A stretch of 64,000 nt of DNA from Niebla homalea (Eukaryota > Ascomycota > Lecanoromycetes > Lecanorales > Ramalinaceae), in NCBI GenBank assembly GCA_019925105.1, contig JAHGAU010000030.1, positions 248,001-312,000 on the forward strand. Reading direction: 5' to 3'. Position 1 is the first letter of the stretch. The number at the start of each line of letters is the position of its first letter. The notes beneath the pieces were generated by a model, which did not search any database, was not told where the DNA came from, and saw nothing but the letters and a program-made list of their open reading frames with translations. Positions 1-13,082 of the stretch are shown here, one piece after another. The position numbers and the translations under genes are program-made.

Positions 1-950
1 AACTTAATTATAATTACCTTATTATTATAAACTTAAGGTACTTAAATCTTCTTATAATATAGAGATTTTTAAAGTACGAGGATCGCGATTAACGATCTTA
101 ATAAAATTGTTACCCCGGGGATAGCCATATATATATATAATTATTTACGTTTTAACGAGAAAATTTTAACTTTAACCTTAATATATTTAACCTTAAAAGA
201 AATTTTTTAGGGGTAAATAATAATTCTTATAAACTTAATACTTTACTTAACGGAAACTACCCGTTATATATATTATTATTAATTATATTTATTATAAACT
301 TACTTCTTCAAGTTTAAATTTTTAATTATTAACAGGGTTTAAAGCGTATATATTATTATTTATTTATATGTATAGATTTATTTTAAAATAATTAATTTAA
401 TTTATAATTTTAATTGTAAACGCTTTTTATTATATAATAATAAAAATTAGCCCTTATTATCCTTTAAGAAGATAAATTCTTAAGGAAGGTCTTATAAGAA
501 ACTCCGTATTATTATATTATTATTTAAGTTAAATATTAGGCCCGTTAATATCCGGTTAAAGCTTACTTAAAGCTTTATTAAGAATAATAATACCGAAAAT
601 TCCCCTTCTATATTATTATTAAGGTCTTAAGATAGGTCTATACGGAGTCACTCTCCTCTATAACCGTTAATAACCGGAAAAACCGAATAATATAAAAAAT
701 TCCGCTTTTACCCTTTATTAAGGGTATTAAATATCTTACTTTTTATAGATAATTTAGAATAACGTAAGTTACTTAGAATTTTTAAACGTAATTTTTTCGT
801 TATTACCGATTTTTTAAGAAAGAACGGTTTTTCAAAGAATAACGGTATTTAGACCCAGATTACCTTAACTTAAATTAAGGTAATCTCTTTTTTACTTTAG
901 GTTACTCTTTTAATAAATCCGAGGTAAAAGTTTTTTTAAATATTAATATT
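1..950. other. Unassigned AT-rich decayed DNA
   Basis: This stretch shows the same TpA-rich, CpA-poor composition as the retrotransposons that follow, so it is probably a RIP-mutated repeat. I could not read a recognisable protein domain on either strand. It should contain the 5' LTR and leader of Copia-1 if that element is complete, but I could not match any part of it to the 3' LTR at 5942-6154. The only clear structure is the inverted repeat at 857-886. Confidence 0.5.
857..886. repeat. Perfect 12-bp inverted repeat with 6-nt loop
   Basis: The arms are agattaccttaa and ttaaggtaatct, exact reverse complements separated by six bases. It sits upstream of the Copia-1 gag remnant. It may be a leader hairpin or chance in low-complexity DNA. 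Confidence 0.6.
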
Positions 951-999
951 AAGCTCTTTAATTATATTATTTATTCTTTTATTTAAAATAATTAAGGAA

Positions 1000-3900
1000 C
1001 TTTATATTAAAGTTTATAAATTATTTATTTATATTTTTAAATTTAAGAATTTTAAAGACTTTTAAAGCTGGGTACGTAAAGTAAAATATACTCTTATTAA
1101 AACTTAATATTAAAATTATACTTAAATTAATAAATAAATTAAGCTTATTAAAGAAAATAAAGAAATTATTACGGACTAGAATTAAAAAAAGTAAAAATAA
1201 AAAAGAAATTATAATTTAACCATAAATATTATTTAATTTTATTTAAGGTTTACTTATATTACGGACTTTAATAACTATAAAAATGTTTATAAACTTTAAA
1301 AAAACGTAACTATTATTTATAAATTAAAAAGTTTAGGGTACCTTAATAATTTATATTATTAACTATTTTTATTAAAACTTTATTAATATAAGGATGTTTT
1401 TAATTATACGGTTTAATTTAAACTTATTTATAATAATATTTTTATAATATTTTTAATTCTTAAGATAAATATTAATTATTTAATCTTTCTTTTTTATAAA
1501 AGTTTAAAGAAGAAATATAATTAATATTTTATTTAATATACTTAAATATATAACTTAATTACTTAATAAGAAAGAAAAAATAATATCCTTAATATTAAGA
1601 AAATTATTAATATTCCCGTTTATATATTAAAGTATATTATTAATTAAATACTTTAAATAATACGTAACCTTATATCCGGCCGCGATAACGTAATATATAT
1701 TATTAAGATTTATTTAATAAATTAACTTTTAGGATTAAGTTTTGGGGTTTATATTATTACGATTAAACCATAAAAGAATATAATAAAAAGACTGGATAAA
1801 GCTTAAACCTAACGGTTAATAAAATATTATATTTTTTACCGTATTAATTTCTATACCGCCGGTACTTATAATTAAAAGAATAATAATAAGGGCAATAATA
1901 AAGATAAACATAATAAAAGTAAAAATCGTTCTTTAAACGGCAATAATAATAAGGATAAAAAGATGTTTAATAAGTCGGATAATAAACGTACTTATAATAA
2001 TTCTCCCGAGGTATATATTATTATTTAAGAGGCGTTCTTAATTAAATCGACTATTAAAAGATAAACTTTAAATAATATTTACTTTTAATATTTAATTCGG
2101 AATAAAACTATATTTATTAATTACCGTATTATAGTCGTTAATAAAGCTACCGCTATAAATAAACTTAAAGGATATCTTAAGCCGATAAAGTTAAGTACTA
2201 TTAAAGTTTATTATAAAATCGATAATATAAAGAAGACCTTACGGCTTTTTAACGTCCTTTATATTCTGGACGTATTAATTAACTTAATTTCTTAAGGTTA
2301 ATTAACTCGGAATAAATACTCCTTAGAACTTATCTTTAAGGATAAGCTATTTAGTATTTAAATTAATAAGAAATATATTACCGTTTAAATATAATTAAAT
2401 AATTTTTTTTATTTTACTCTTTAAAGGTTTATTAAGGCGTTTATTATAGTCTTTATTAACCCTGATATACTGAAAAAAAGGGATTAATCTATTTAAATAA
2501 AAGCTAAAAATATAAAGGCTAAATTTACCGCGTTTAATTTAAATGATTCCTCGCTTAGGCTTTATATTATTAATAAAGAGGTACTTAATTTATAATATAA
2601 ACGGATAAATTACTTAAGTAAAGATAATATTAAACGTCTTACCGGTATATCGTAAGGTATAAACTTAAATAAATTACCCTTAAAAGAAAACCCCTATTTA
2701 TATTATATAATTTATAAAATAAAGAATAAACCTTATAAGTACCTTATTCGGCCGGGACGTTTTTATATAAACCTTGTTTATACCGATATTATAAGACTTA
2801 TTAATTATAAAGGGATAAAAATATACGTAGTTATTTATTTTAACGATTATATTAAATATTCTACGGTTAAAATTATTAATATTAAAGGGGATATTTATAA
2901 ACTTCTTAAATAATTCCGTAAAATATATAAGTATTCTGAATTTTATATTTACCGTATTTGGTCGGATAATAAACTTAATATTAATACCTTCGCTTAATAA
3001 TATATTTAATTAAATATCACGTAAAAGCTTATTACTTATAAGACCCCTTAATAGAATAACGTTTTAAAGAAACTTAATTAAATTTGAATAATAATAATAA
3101 AAACTATACTTTTAAATATCGGCTTAAAATTTAAGGATTACTAAATATAAATTATCCAGGTTATTATTTACTTATATAACCAGTTTTTTATAACGGATTA
3201 AAATAAAATACCCTATAAATTACTTATTAAGGTTAAGCCCCGCCTATATAATATTTAAAAACTTAAGATTAAAGGTTATTATATACGTCGTAAACCCGTT
3301 ATCGGCTTTAATAAAAAGGAATCCCGAGTTAAATTAAATACTTTAATTGGTTTTTAAAGGGAGTATTAATAATATATATTACTCTATAATAATACCCGGG
3401 TTATTTTAATCTTTCGGGTTATTTAATATAAAGAGAAGGATACTCCGGAGACTATAAGTCCTATAATAAAAGGAAAGGAATATAGCTAAAAAAAATAAGT
3501 TTTTACTGGTAGTCTATTAATTCCATTTAAACGAATGGAGATAAACCCTTTTATAGTGATTTTATTTTATTTTACTCCGCGTCCTTATTTTACTTTATGT
3601 CCGTAACCCTTTAAAGCGGTATCTTTTAAAGTAATATTGTCTTTTTCGGGGTTATATATTCCTTTATTTTTAATTTTAAGTGGTACTTTAATATTATAAT
3701 TTATTAATAATCTTATAGACTATTAAATAACTTTAATAAATTTTAGAATAACCTTTTTTAAAACTCTTAAATAAGGTTTAATTCCCTTAAATTATAATAT
3801 TATAATTAAACGATATCCCGGAATTTAAATTTAAGAACTCTCTTTAGGTTATTTATATTAATTTTACTTATAAATCCTACGGAACTAATTATACTTAAGA

Positions 3901-5450
3901 TTTATATTAAAGCTTAAAAATATCCTCGTTTTTAATCCGAATAAAACGGTATTATAAAGGCTGAATATAAATTTATTAAAGATAGTTATACTTAAGTCCT
4001 TATTTAACGTTTTAAAAAGAAGAATATCCTTTACGGTTATTAAGTATATACTTTAAAGTAAAACTTATAAAAGGAAATTACCCGCTTTAAAGCCCGCTGG
4101 ATTATCCGTGGATTTAAGTAACGTTTAAGCTTAAATTATAATAAAACTTTCGCTTTAATCGTTAAACCTATAAGTTATAAAATAATCTTTATTTTAATAA
4201 TAATATATAATTAAGACTTAAAGCAAATAAACGTAATTATAATATTCTTTCACGGTAACGTAAAAGAAAATATTTATATAAAATAATTTAAAAGCTTTAA
4301 AGACGATATTAATAATGTTTATAAGTTAAGAAAAGCGCTTTATAAACTTAAGTAATTATTATAGATTTAACATGAAATATTCGTTAAATTTATAAAGTAA
4401 TTAGGTTTCATCCTTATTAATTTAGATTACGGCGTTTTTATTAAGCCGGTTAATAATACTATTACTACCCTTTATATAAATAATATTTTACTTATTAATC
4501 CTTCCCGGTAAGGTATTTAAGTTATTAAAAAGTCCTTAAATAAAAAATTCTATATAACGGATTTAAACCTTTATAGTTATTACTTAAGTATAACGGTTTT
4601 TTATAACCGCTTAAATAACATTTTTTGGCTAAAATAATCCGGCTATATTGAATAAGTCTTTAAGTAATTTAATATATAAAAGGCTATTAATAAAGATACT
4701 TTAATAGAAATTATTATAAAATTTAAGCCGGTACCCGTTAAAAAGAATTATACCTTAACTCGGGAATTATTAAAGGATTATTAATCGGTAATAAAGTCTT
4801 TAATATATATTATATTAAATATTAAGTTTAATATTATATATTTTATATTAATAATTAACCGCTTTATATTAAATTTTTATAAAACTTATTAAAAAGTTAT
4901 TAAAGGGATCTTCCGTTACTTAAAGAAGACCGTTAATTATTATTTTACTTTTTAAGGAAAAATTATATTTCTTTAAGGTTTTACGGACTTAAATTAAAAT
5001 AATAATATTATTATTCGTTACTTTACTTCGGGTTATATCTTTAATATCGGTAATACTATAATTAACTAGTTATTTAAGAGATAATTTACCGTAGCCCTCT
5101 TTTTTTATAAGGTTGAATTCTTTAATTAAACTTAGGCTATAAAGGAAGCTATTGGGCTTTACGGTTTTCTTAATAAATTAATCTTAAAGAATAACTTACC
5201 TTAATATATTATTATTTATAATAATAATTAAGGGGTAATTACTTTATTTAAAGACCCTTTATTTTACCTTTACATTAAATATATCGTTATTTAATTGAAA
5301 TAATAACGTAAGAGAGTTGCCGATTATAATATTGATATTCAATAAACCTTTACCGATTAATAAATTATTAATAGACTTATAAAACCTATTTTTAAGGACG
5401 CTTTTAAATTGTTTTATTAAGTATTTAATTTTAAGGAGTTCTTTTCTTTT
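1000..5450 (+). pseudogene. Copia-1 gag-pol remnant
   Basis: The remnant encoded Gag, aspartic protease, integrase, reverse transcriptase and RNase H. A degenerate CCHC knuckle lies near 1830-1870, with Tyr codons where Cys codons would be, as RIP of TGT gives TAT. Protease with its downstream segment (..NVLYILDVLINLIS) lies at 2090-2295. The integrase core starts with YTDI and continues VIYFNDYIKY at 2700-3110. The reverse transcriptase reads KARWIIRGFK near 4085, then KLRKALYKLK near 4325-4350, and an active-site-like LYINNILLI near 4470-4500, where the expected DD is now NN. RNase H (TSGYIFNIGN; TQAIKEAIGLYGFLN, with stops read as Gln) lies at 4980-5300. Dozens of TAA and TAG codons make the copy non-functional. 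Confidence 0.85.
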
Positions 5451-5941
5451 AACCGATAAAGTTATTTATTCCTTATATCTTATTTAAATAATTAATCTTA
5501 AGCCTTAATTATATGGAAGTTAATTCTTAATCGTACCTATTATATAGGAGTTATATTTTAGGTATATTCCGGGTATATAGTCCTTATATACTTTAAATAA
5601 TTAAGTTTTATTCTTTATATTCCGGGTAATATATTCTTTATACTATAGGTATATAGCCTTATTATTTATTTTAAGTTCTTATTTATATAAGTTTATAATA
5701 TAGATTTCTTAATTTAAAAACTTTTAAGGGTATACCTATAATATAAACCTCTATTATTATAAAGGATTACCGACCTCTTTTTAATTTAAAGTTAATATAT
5801 AAGGTAAAATAGTTAAAAATAATTTTCAAAAAGGGTATTTTTATTAAAAAACGATACCTACCCTATAAGTGGCCGGATTAAAAGGGCCCTTAGGGTATAA
5901 TAATAATAATAAGGTGGATTTATTAAGAATTTAAATAGGAG

Positions 5942-6154
5942 TATCGAAATCCAAAAAAAGCGTTAAGAAATATTACGTAATTTAATTACGTGACCTATAA
6001 GACTTATATATAACGTAGGAGGTAAAATAATAAAGTCCCGGATTTAACGTTGGATATAATAATTTTACCTAATCGGGTTAACGCGGAATTCTTGGACTTA
6101 GTTAAATCTCTCAGATAGATCAAATTAACCAACTAACACCTCTCAAATTTGACA
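5942..6154 (+). repeat. Copia-1 3' LTR (213 bp)
   Basis: The LTR begins tatcgaaat after a purine run (ataggag) and ends atttgaca, so its ends match an original TGTCRAAT/ATTTGACA terminal inverted repeat with G to A changes at the start. The last 60 bp are much less mutated than the rest. The following five bases (taaac) would be the TSD, but its partner was not found. Confidence 0.7.
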
Positions 6155-6220
6155 TAAACGTTAAGAATTAAATACCGTCGTTTAACGGAAATTATTTATT
6201 ACCTTTAATAATAAGTCTTT

Positions 6221-6234
6221 AATATATTGGACGT
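6221..6234. repeat. Left target-site duplication of LINE A
   Basis: The sequence aatatattggacgt recurs exactly at 12056-12069, right after the LINE A tail. The first two bases may belong to the tail rather than to the duplication. Confidence 0.9.
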
Positions 6235-6290
6235 GAGAAATATAATAATAAATAGATAAGCGTATATTAAATATAGAGAGAGTTGACCGG

Positions 6291-6345
6291 ATAGCGACGG
6301 ACAACGGGACCCCAGAGGTCAGAAACGATAGACGCGTATATAACT
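6291..6345 (+). other. Unmutated 5' head block of LINE A
   Basis: The head (…gcgacggacaacgggacc…) keeps several CpA sites and is almost identical in copies B (26721) and C (34481), although the bodies behind it are saturated with RIP mutations. It may hold the 5' UTR or an internal promoter, or may have escaped because RIP weakens near the edge of a duplication. Confidence 0.6.
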
Positions 6346-6349
6346 TAAG

Positions 6350-8110
6350 TAACAATAAAGATAATACCTTAAATGCAATAAGCGGAAGCGGAATAATAAT
6401 AGAAATAAAGGAAAAGGAAAAGTAAACGGCCTAGGTTAATAAGAACGGTAATAAGTTATATAAATAATATAATAAATACGAGATAAAAAGGCCTTAAATT
6501 AAATAAGGAATTTATAGTTAATAAGATATACGTAAAGGGACGCATATAACGCGTAAAGGTATTATTATAAAGAATAATAAATAAAGGGCGGAGGGGATAA
6601 AAACGGTATACGGGGATAAATAAAAGGTAAGCGAAGGCATAAAAAGCTTTATTAAATATATATAAATTAAGAAAGAGCTAAGTAAAAATAAAGAGATATT
6701 AAATAAATAAGAATAGATTATAAAAAGAGATAATTATTAAATACGTAAAGGAAAAGTTAAAAAAAAAAGGCAATAAGAACGTTAAAAGGTTTCCTTATAA
6801 TTATATAAAAGGATATTACGTTAAAGACTTAATTAATATTATAAATCAGGCTATAAAAAGTAAAAGACTTTTATATAAATACGGAAAAAAACTTAAAAAA
6901 GTTAAAAAAATTACGCGGAGCTTAAAAGGCGGTAATAAAAGGGCCAGCGGACGGAAATAAAAAAAGATAAAAAGGATATATATAAAGTAAGGGAACAATA
7001 GAAAAAGCTTTAAAAAAGGAAGCGGGGATAAATTAAATAATAAAAGTTATAAGGACAGCATTAATATTAACGGTAAAAGAAATAAAAATAAAAAAGAAAA
7101 TAGTAACATTAAAGAAGGCGAAAATAATAACCGTACGATTATTAAGTAAAAAGAAAGGATTATAACGGTAAAATAAATAAATAAATCCGTTATAATTAAT
7201 AAAAACGTTTAAAATAATAAAAGAGTTATTAACGGAATAAATTATTACGGTACGTAAACTATAAAACGGGGATATCCTTTTTAATATAACCTTATTAAAA
7301 ACGAAAAAAAAACTGGAGAAATTAAAAAGATAAGCCGGTAAAAAGGGATATAAAACGGTAAAGGTATTAAGGTAATCCTTTATTATTATAATAAACGGGA
7401 TATATTTAATAAAGTTTATAAAAAAGGAAAAGGAAGTTATTTTAAAACGGATAAAAAAAAAGAATATAATCCTTTATCTTGGGTTAAAGATTATTAACTA
7501 TAATCTCCTTTTTATAATAAAGAGGTTAAACGTTTTTAATTATATAAAGAAATACTTTATAATTATTTTAAGCGTAATATTAATAAAAATATATAATAAT
7601 ATCCTTAATAAAAAGGTAATAAAGGGTAAATCTTTTAAATTAATAAAACCTTAAAACCGGGCAGCGGATATTTATTAATATTTTAAATATTAAGGGTACG
7701 GGTATATTACTATAAGGTACCTTAATAATATGAAATATACAATATATATTAAAGGGTATAATACGTATAAATACGCTGGCTTAATAATAAAAAACTTAAT
7801 AAAAAACGTATTAAAATACGCGGTATATAATAATAATAATTACTTAATATAAAACTTACGGTATACAATAAAAGTGAAAAAAACTTAACGTAAAGAAATT
7901 AGGATAATAATTAAGGTTTAACGTTATAATTTAAGTGAATTTAAATTAATAAAATAATTAAAAACGGTTTTAAAATATAAATAAAACTTATTAAACGGGG
8001 AAGGGTAAAGTATAATAATTAATAACGTAAAAAAAAAAAGGAAATTTATAATAATATTAACCTTTAAAGCCGGCCACCTAACCGGGATTATTATTATAAT
8101 AAAAAAATTA
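6350..8110 (+). pseudogene. LINE A ORF1 remnant (Gag-like, zinc knuckles)
   Basis: ORF1 of such LINEs encodes an RNA-binding protein. The first part is Lys/Arg-rich low-complexity coding sequence. Three CCHC-type knuckles can be recognised at about 7679-7860 (YFKYQGYGYITIRY and two more), with Cys and His codons turned into Tyr codons as expected from RIP. Many TAA codons interrupt the frame. The same segment is more readable in copy B (28085-28260), where a Cys-Cys-His-Cys spacing can be inferred. Confidence 0.75.
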
Positions 8111-8189
8111 AAATAAATAACGCTTAATTTTAAAAAGAAACCGTTTATATAAATAAAAGTTAATAAAAAAGCTTACCGGACGTTAATAT

Positions 8190-11100
8190 TTAATATATTT
8201 ACGCTTTTAAAGATAATATAATATAATATATATAAGGAAATAATTAAAACTATAATATTAATATTTAAATTTAAAAAAATAAAAAATATTAATATTATAA
8301 CGATATAAGAGTTATTATATAGTCTATATATTTATTCTTTAATTAACCCGGGAGATAATTTTTATTTAACCTTTAAAAATAATAAAACGATACGGATATA
8401 TTTCTTTATTAATATAAAATTAAATATAAATAACTAGAACGTTATTTATTACGGAAAGAACCTGTATATACTCCGGATTATATAAGAAAAGGATATTAAG
8501 GGTAATTTAAATATTTATAATACGTATAATCCGTTACTAATTAATAAGAAAAAACCCTTTACGATTTTATTATTTAAGGATATTATAATTATACTTAATA
8601 AATACCTTTTAATAAAGGACTTTAATCTTTATTATATTTAATAGAATAAGGATAATTATATAATTAATTATATTAAATTTAAAGAGTTATTAATAATTAT
8701 TATATAATTTAATTTTACGTTATTAACGTTAAAAGGAACTATTATATAAAAAAGCCGTAAATTTAAGATTATAATTAACTTAATACTTAACTCGGAAGGT
8801 ATTAATAATTCAATTATAATATATAAACCCCAAAAGGATCTAAAATATAATTTAAACTATATCCTGATATAAACGACCTTAAATTAATTTATTAATATAA
8901 TTCCGTTTTTATTATTTAAACGAACGTAAAAAACAATTAAGGAAACTAAGGTATTTATAAAGGTAATAAAAATAATATCTTAATTAACGGAGCTCCCCCG
9001 GCTTAATAATAAGGAATAAATTAACCGTTTTATAAAGCGGGTAATAAAAACTTTAAATAAAATAATTAATATTATAATTTTAATAATAAAGCCGTTTTAA
9101 AAAGTTAAAACTTATTAAAATGAAAAATATATAAAAATAATTATAAAGGTAAAAACGCTTATAAAATAAACTATTAAATATAAAAACCGGGAAACGCTTT
9201 AATAATTAAAAAAAGCTTAAAAAGAAAAAAGAGAATTATCCAGAAGGTTAAATAAATATACTTCCGGGTTATAATATATAATTTAATGGTTTTTTTTTAT
9301 TATATTTAAAAGTTAATAAAATACGGTAAGGAATAAAGTGGGAAACTTAAATTTATTTTTAAGTTTTTATTTTTAAAAAGATTAAACGGTACGATAATAA
9401 ATACCTTTAACGGTAAAATTAAGGCTCTTAAAAAAGCGTTTTTTCCCCTGTTATTAAAAGTTAACTTAATAAATATTAACGGTACGGTATATTTTAAATT
9501 AATAATAATAAATAAAATAATAACCTAATAAATAATAATTAAAACGATTAATAAACTAAAAAAAAATTAAGCCCCGGACTTAATAATATATTAAATAAGT
9601 TCCTATTTATAATAATGTCATTTTTTAAAAAAGTTACTATTTATTTATTTTAAGCTTACTTTAATATAAAATATTACCCCTATAAATTTAAAGAAATTAA
9701 AACGATTATCCTTAAGAAGCCGGTTAAATTAAATTATTTAAAAATAAAATTATATAGATTTATAATATTCTTTTATATATTAAGGAAGGCTTTAAAAACG
9801 GTAATCGTAAAGATCTTAAATAATTATATAAAAGAATATAAATTATTCTTTAATTAATAAATAAAAGTAAGAAGAAAACGGTTAACGGAAATAATTCTTA
9901 AAGGCTTAATTAATAACGTATATACGGTATAAAATTATGGGAAAAAATACGTTATAAGTCTTTTTTCCTTAAATATTATAAAGGCGTTTAATAAAGTAAA
10001 TTATTAAAGGTTATTATATAATTTACGGAAAAAAGGGATTTTTTTTTTTCGTAAATTAAATAAAGAATTTCTTAAATAACCGAGTAACGTTAATTAATTT
10101 AAGATAAAAGATAAGTATAATAAAGCCCGTAATAAAAAAGATTCTTTAAAAATTACTTATTTTCTTAATCTTATTTTTATTCTTTAATAGCCTGTTTATT
10201 AATAATTTAATAAAGTTAAAACAGAAGGTTTAAATAAAGGGCTTTATTAATAATATTTACCTTTTAACTTATAATACATTTACTTATATAAACTATTTAA
10301 AACTAAAATAAGCTTATAAAGTCTACCTATAATAAATAAAGATATATAAGGTTTAATTTACCTTATATAAATATAAACTTATTTATATAATAAGGAGCCT
10401 AAAGTTATACGATATAATAATTATAGTAAACTTAAGTAATATAACGGTAAAACCGGAAGTTAATATTAAGGTATTTAATTTATAAATTAATAAGAAACTG
10501 GATTAAAAGGATTATATAAAAAAGGTCTAAAAAAAATAATTTTATAAGAGAAAAACCTTATTTATTTTACGGTATCGATATAAAAAGCTACCTTATAAAA
10601 GGCTAGAACCGTTTATTAAATGGTCATAAAGCCTGTGATAACGTACGCGGTAATTATTTAATACGTATTTAAGGGTACGCTTAAATATAAAAAAAAAGCC
10701 CATCCGGTAATTATAAAAAATTGAAAACCGATATTTAAGAGTAATAAATAAAGTATATAAAGCGATTTCCGTCCCGGTATTAAAATCCGAAATCTTTATA
10801 TTATTAATAAAGTTAACCTTAAATTAAATAATTACTTAAGTAAAGCTTAAAAAGGTACAAACTTAATTACGTTAATAAGAAATAAATATATTTATTAAAA
10901 CTATAAGAAGCCTTAAATAAAAAAACGTAAGAAAAAGGTATTTATTTTTTTTTTACGGAAATTAAATTAAAATAAACCAAAAAAGAGATTAACTTAATTT
11001 ACGTTTAAAAAGTTAATATAAGAATATATAAACTCTTACTTAAAGTAAAAACGGCGGAAAAGAAGAAAACCATAAAAGTAAAGTTAATAACGATTACTTT

Positions 11101-11790
11101 ATAAATTAAAAAAGGTAAATAAAGCGTTAACGTAAATATAAAAAATTAATCCTTTAAAAGCAATAATATTTAACGTTAAATAATAACGAGATTATTAATA
11201 AATATCTTTAACGTTATAAGATTATAAAGAAAAATAATAACGTATTAATAATTTAACTTTAAATAAATAAAAATAACTTAATTTACTTCCTTTTTATCGT
11301 ATACGTTAATAGCCGCATTAACGTTAATTATAAGTATAAATAATAAAAACAAGATATTATATACGTATTAATCTTTTATTTATTATTTAAGGAGCTTAAC
11401 CGGGATTAATTAAAAGGATAAAAATTAATAACTATTATTAAATACTTATTAATAAAAAAGGTATTAAGGCGGCCGTTAAATTTATAATAATTACGGGTTT
11501 ATTATTATAGTTTAATTTAATTAAGGAAATAAAAGAAATAATTAAGGATTTAATTAAAAAATTTTATTATTAACCCGGGGGCACAAAATAATAACAGGAA
11601 AACTATACTTAATAAAGGGTTAAAAAGACTATAAATATTAAAATAATATAAAAAGCGATATTATATTAGTTAATAAAATTATATAAATAAGGTAATAATA
11701 ATATACGTATCGGTAAGGATATTTAATGATATAATCGGAATTTTAAATTTTTAATATTAAATAGACCCGTAAGGTAACGGAAGAGCAATA
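8190..11790 (+). pseudogene. LINE A ORF2 remnant (endonuclease and reverse transcriptase)
   Basis: An AP-endonuclease domain lies at about 8215-8830: it reads NINIITIQE near its start and KDFNLYYI at 8614-8640, the place of the family's GDFNLHH-type motif. The reverse transcriptase spans about 9550-10600. Its palm motifs include APDLNNILNKFL near 9570, SLFSLNIIKAFNKV near 9960, and GFINNIYLLTYNTFTY near 10240-10285, where the F-x-D-D site has become F-I-N-N. The C-terminal region (11280-11700) resembles the tail of fungal LINE ORF2 proteins. The frame is broken throughout. Confidence 0.85.
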
Positions 11791-12035
11791 AATTTAAAGG
11801 TAACCTTTAAGTGGATTTAATTATAATATTATAGGTTTTCTTAAAAAAAACGTATAAATAAATTCTTATTCTTTAAACGGCCGTAAATACTCTTAACCCT
11901 TAAGACGTAAGTAAAGGCTGGGTGGATACCGGTTTTTATTCTTAACGTTATGGATATCGGGTTTTTTACGGTTACCAATAAGGTTAAATAGCCGAGTATT
12001 ATAGAACGCCGGAATTAGCTTAGCTAGATCCGTAA

Positions 12036-12055
12036 TATAAATCAATCAATCAATC
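12036..12055 (+). repeat. (AATC)n tail of LINE A
   Basis: Four to five AATC units end the element instead of a poly(A) tail. The same tail ends copies B and C and the SINE-like element at 57913-58640. Confidence 0.9.
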
Positions 12056-12069
12056 AATATATTGGACGT
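12056..12069. repeat. Right target-site duplication of LINE A
   Basis: This is an exact copy of 6221-6234. Confidence 0.9.
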
Positions 12070-13082
12070 CGTTAAATTTAGAGTTAAGTATTATTAATAA
12101 TTATAGTATAGTTAATATTTTATTAATACTATTTTCCGTATATTTTATTAATAATAATAATTTAAAAAGACTTTATTCTAAAAGGGTTTCCTTTAAGCTT
12201 AATCCCTTTATTAATAAATTAATAGTAATAAATATTATAAAATTAATGGATAAAAGACTAAACAATAATTATTAACCTTTAAAAATTAAAAAAGAAAGAT
12301 ACCCCTAAGGTATATATAACCTTAAAAAACCGTTACGGTATTAATATTAAGTATTTAATCGATATTATAGAAAGCCCAGATACAATTTAAAAACATAACT
12401 TAAGGATTAATATAAGCCTTAAGGATTTAAGCTATATACTGGGCTTATTTAAGAATTTATAAATTTACGAAAAACCTTGAATAAAAAAATATTAATAAGT
12501 ATAATAACTTATCCGGGACTACCTTATTATTTAAATATTCTTAAATAAACTAAAGGAATTATAATAAACGTAATGCTCAGTATTTATTTAGACGGCTATA
12601 TAATAAAGCCCGGGTACCCTTAAATTTCACGATATTATATAAAGGGTCCGTAATAAAAAGGCTCGGGCGGTTATCCAACAATTAAACGTCTTAATATAAA
12701 CTTATAAGGATACGTTAAAAGGTTATAATAAAAGGACCTTTATTAAAACCCGGGAAAGGCCTATTTATTAATATTATACTCAAAAAAACGTAATAATAAG
12801 TACAGTTCAAATAAATATTAAGATTTTTATTCTAAAAAAAAACATATAAAGTTCCGTATTAAAAAATCTAAAATTATTAAGGAAATTATTATATTTATAA
12901 ACCTCTTAATAAAAATTTTGATTTATTAACCTATATATAATAATTAATAACGATAATATTTATTACTTTAATCAACTTATAAAAGTTAATAATCCTTAAT
13001 AATAATTATAGTTAATATATTTTTTATAAGAAAAGATTCTTTTAAGGAAAGTTTGATTGATTAATTGATTTATCTGCAAATT
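12070..13082. other. Decayed DNA between LINE A and Copia-2
   Basis: This is the right-hand flank of the LINE A target. It contains one consistent decayed frame (12290-12860) and ends with gattgattaattgattt at 13055-13072, which resembles a reversed LINE tail. The adjacent sequence does not match a LINE 3' end, so that resemblance is not called as an element. Confidence 0.5.
12290..12860 (+). pseudogene. Unrecognised decayed reading frame, possibly transposase C-terminus
   Basis: One plus-strand frame stays readable for about 570 bp if its stops are taken as Gln or Trp. Examples are LSYILGLFKNL, AIQQSPGTLKFHDII and KKARAVIQQLNVLI. It is rich in Lys, Gln and Arg. The general pattern recalls the C-terminal end of Pogo/Fot1-type transposases, but I see no DDE catalytic domain and no terminal repeats. 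Treat the family as a guess. Confidence 0.3.

Larger units (their letters stand above)
950..6154 (+). mobile_element. Copia-1: decayed Ty1/Copia retrotransposon, no recognisable 5' LTR
   Basis: Gag, protease, integrase, reverse transcriptase and RNase H remnants occur in the Copia order on the plus strand and are followed by an LTR at 5942-6154. The left boundary is approximate, because no matching 5' LTR was seen in positions 1-950. About 640 bp separate the RNase H end from the 3' LTR, longer than expected for a compact Copia element; that spacer has no identifiable domain. All reading frames are destroyed by RIP. LINE copy A is inserted 80 bp downstream of its 3' end. Confidence 0.8.
6235..12055 (+). 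mobile_element. LINE copy A: full-length non-LTR retrotransposon (Tad1-like)
   Basis: This 5.8-kb element has a two-ORF layout and ends in (AATC)n, with a 12-14 bp TSD on both sides. Both ends are therefore the original insertion ends. Copies B and C share its sequence from position 6291 onwards, while A has about 56 extra bases at its 5' end. The layout of ORF1 with zinc knuckles, AP endonuclease, reverse transcriptase and a C-terminal Cys/His-type domain fits fungal Tad1-clade LINEs; the clade is inferred from layout and motif reading, not from a tree. It has been inactivated by RIP. Confidence 0.9.

Noticed and set aside
13055..13072. Reversed LINE tail (gattgattaattgattt)
   Set aside because: The sequence next to it does not match the LINE or SINE 3' end in reverse, so it may be chance.
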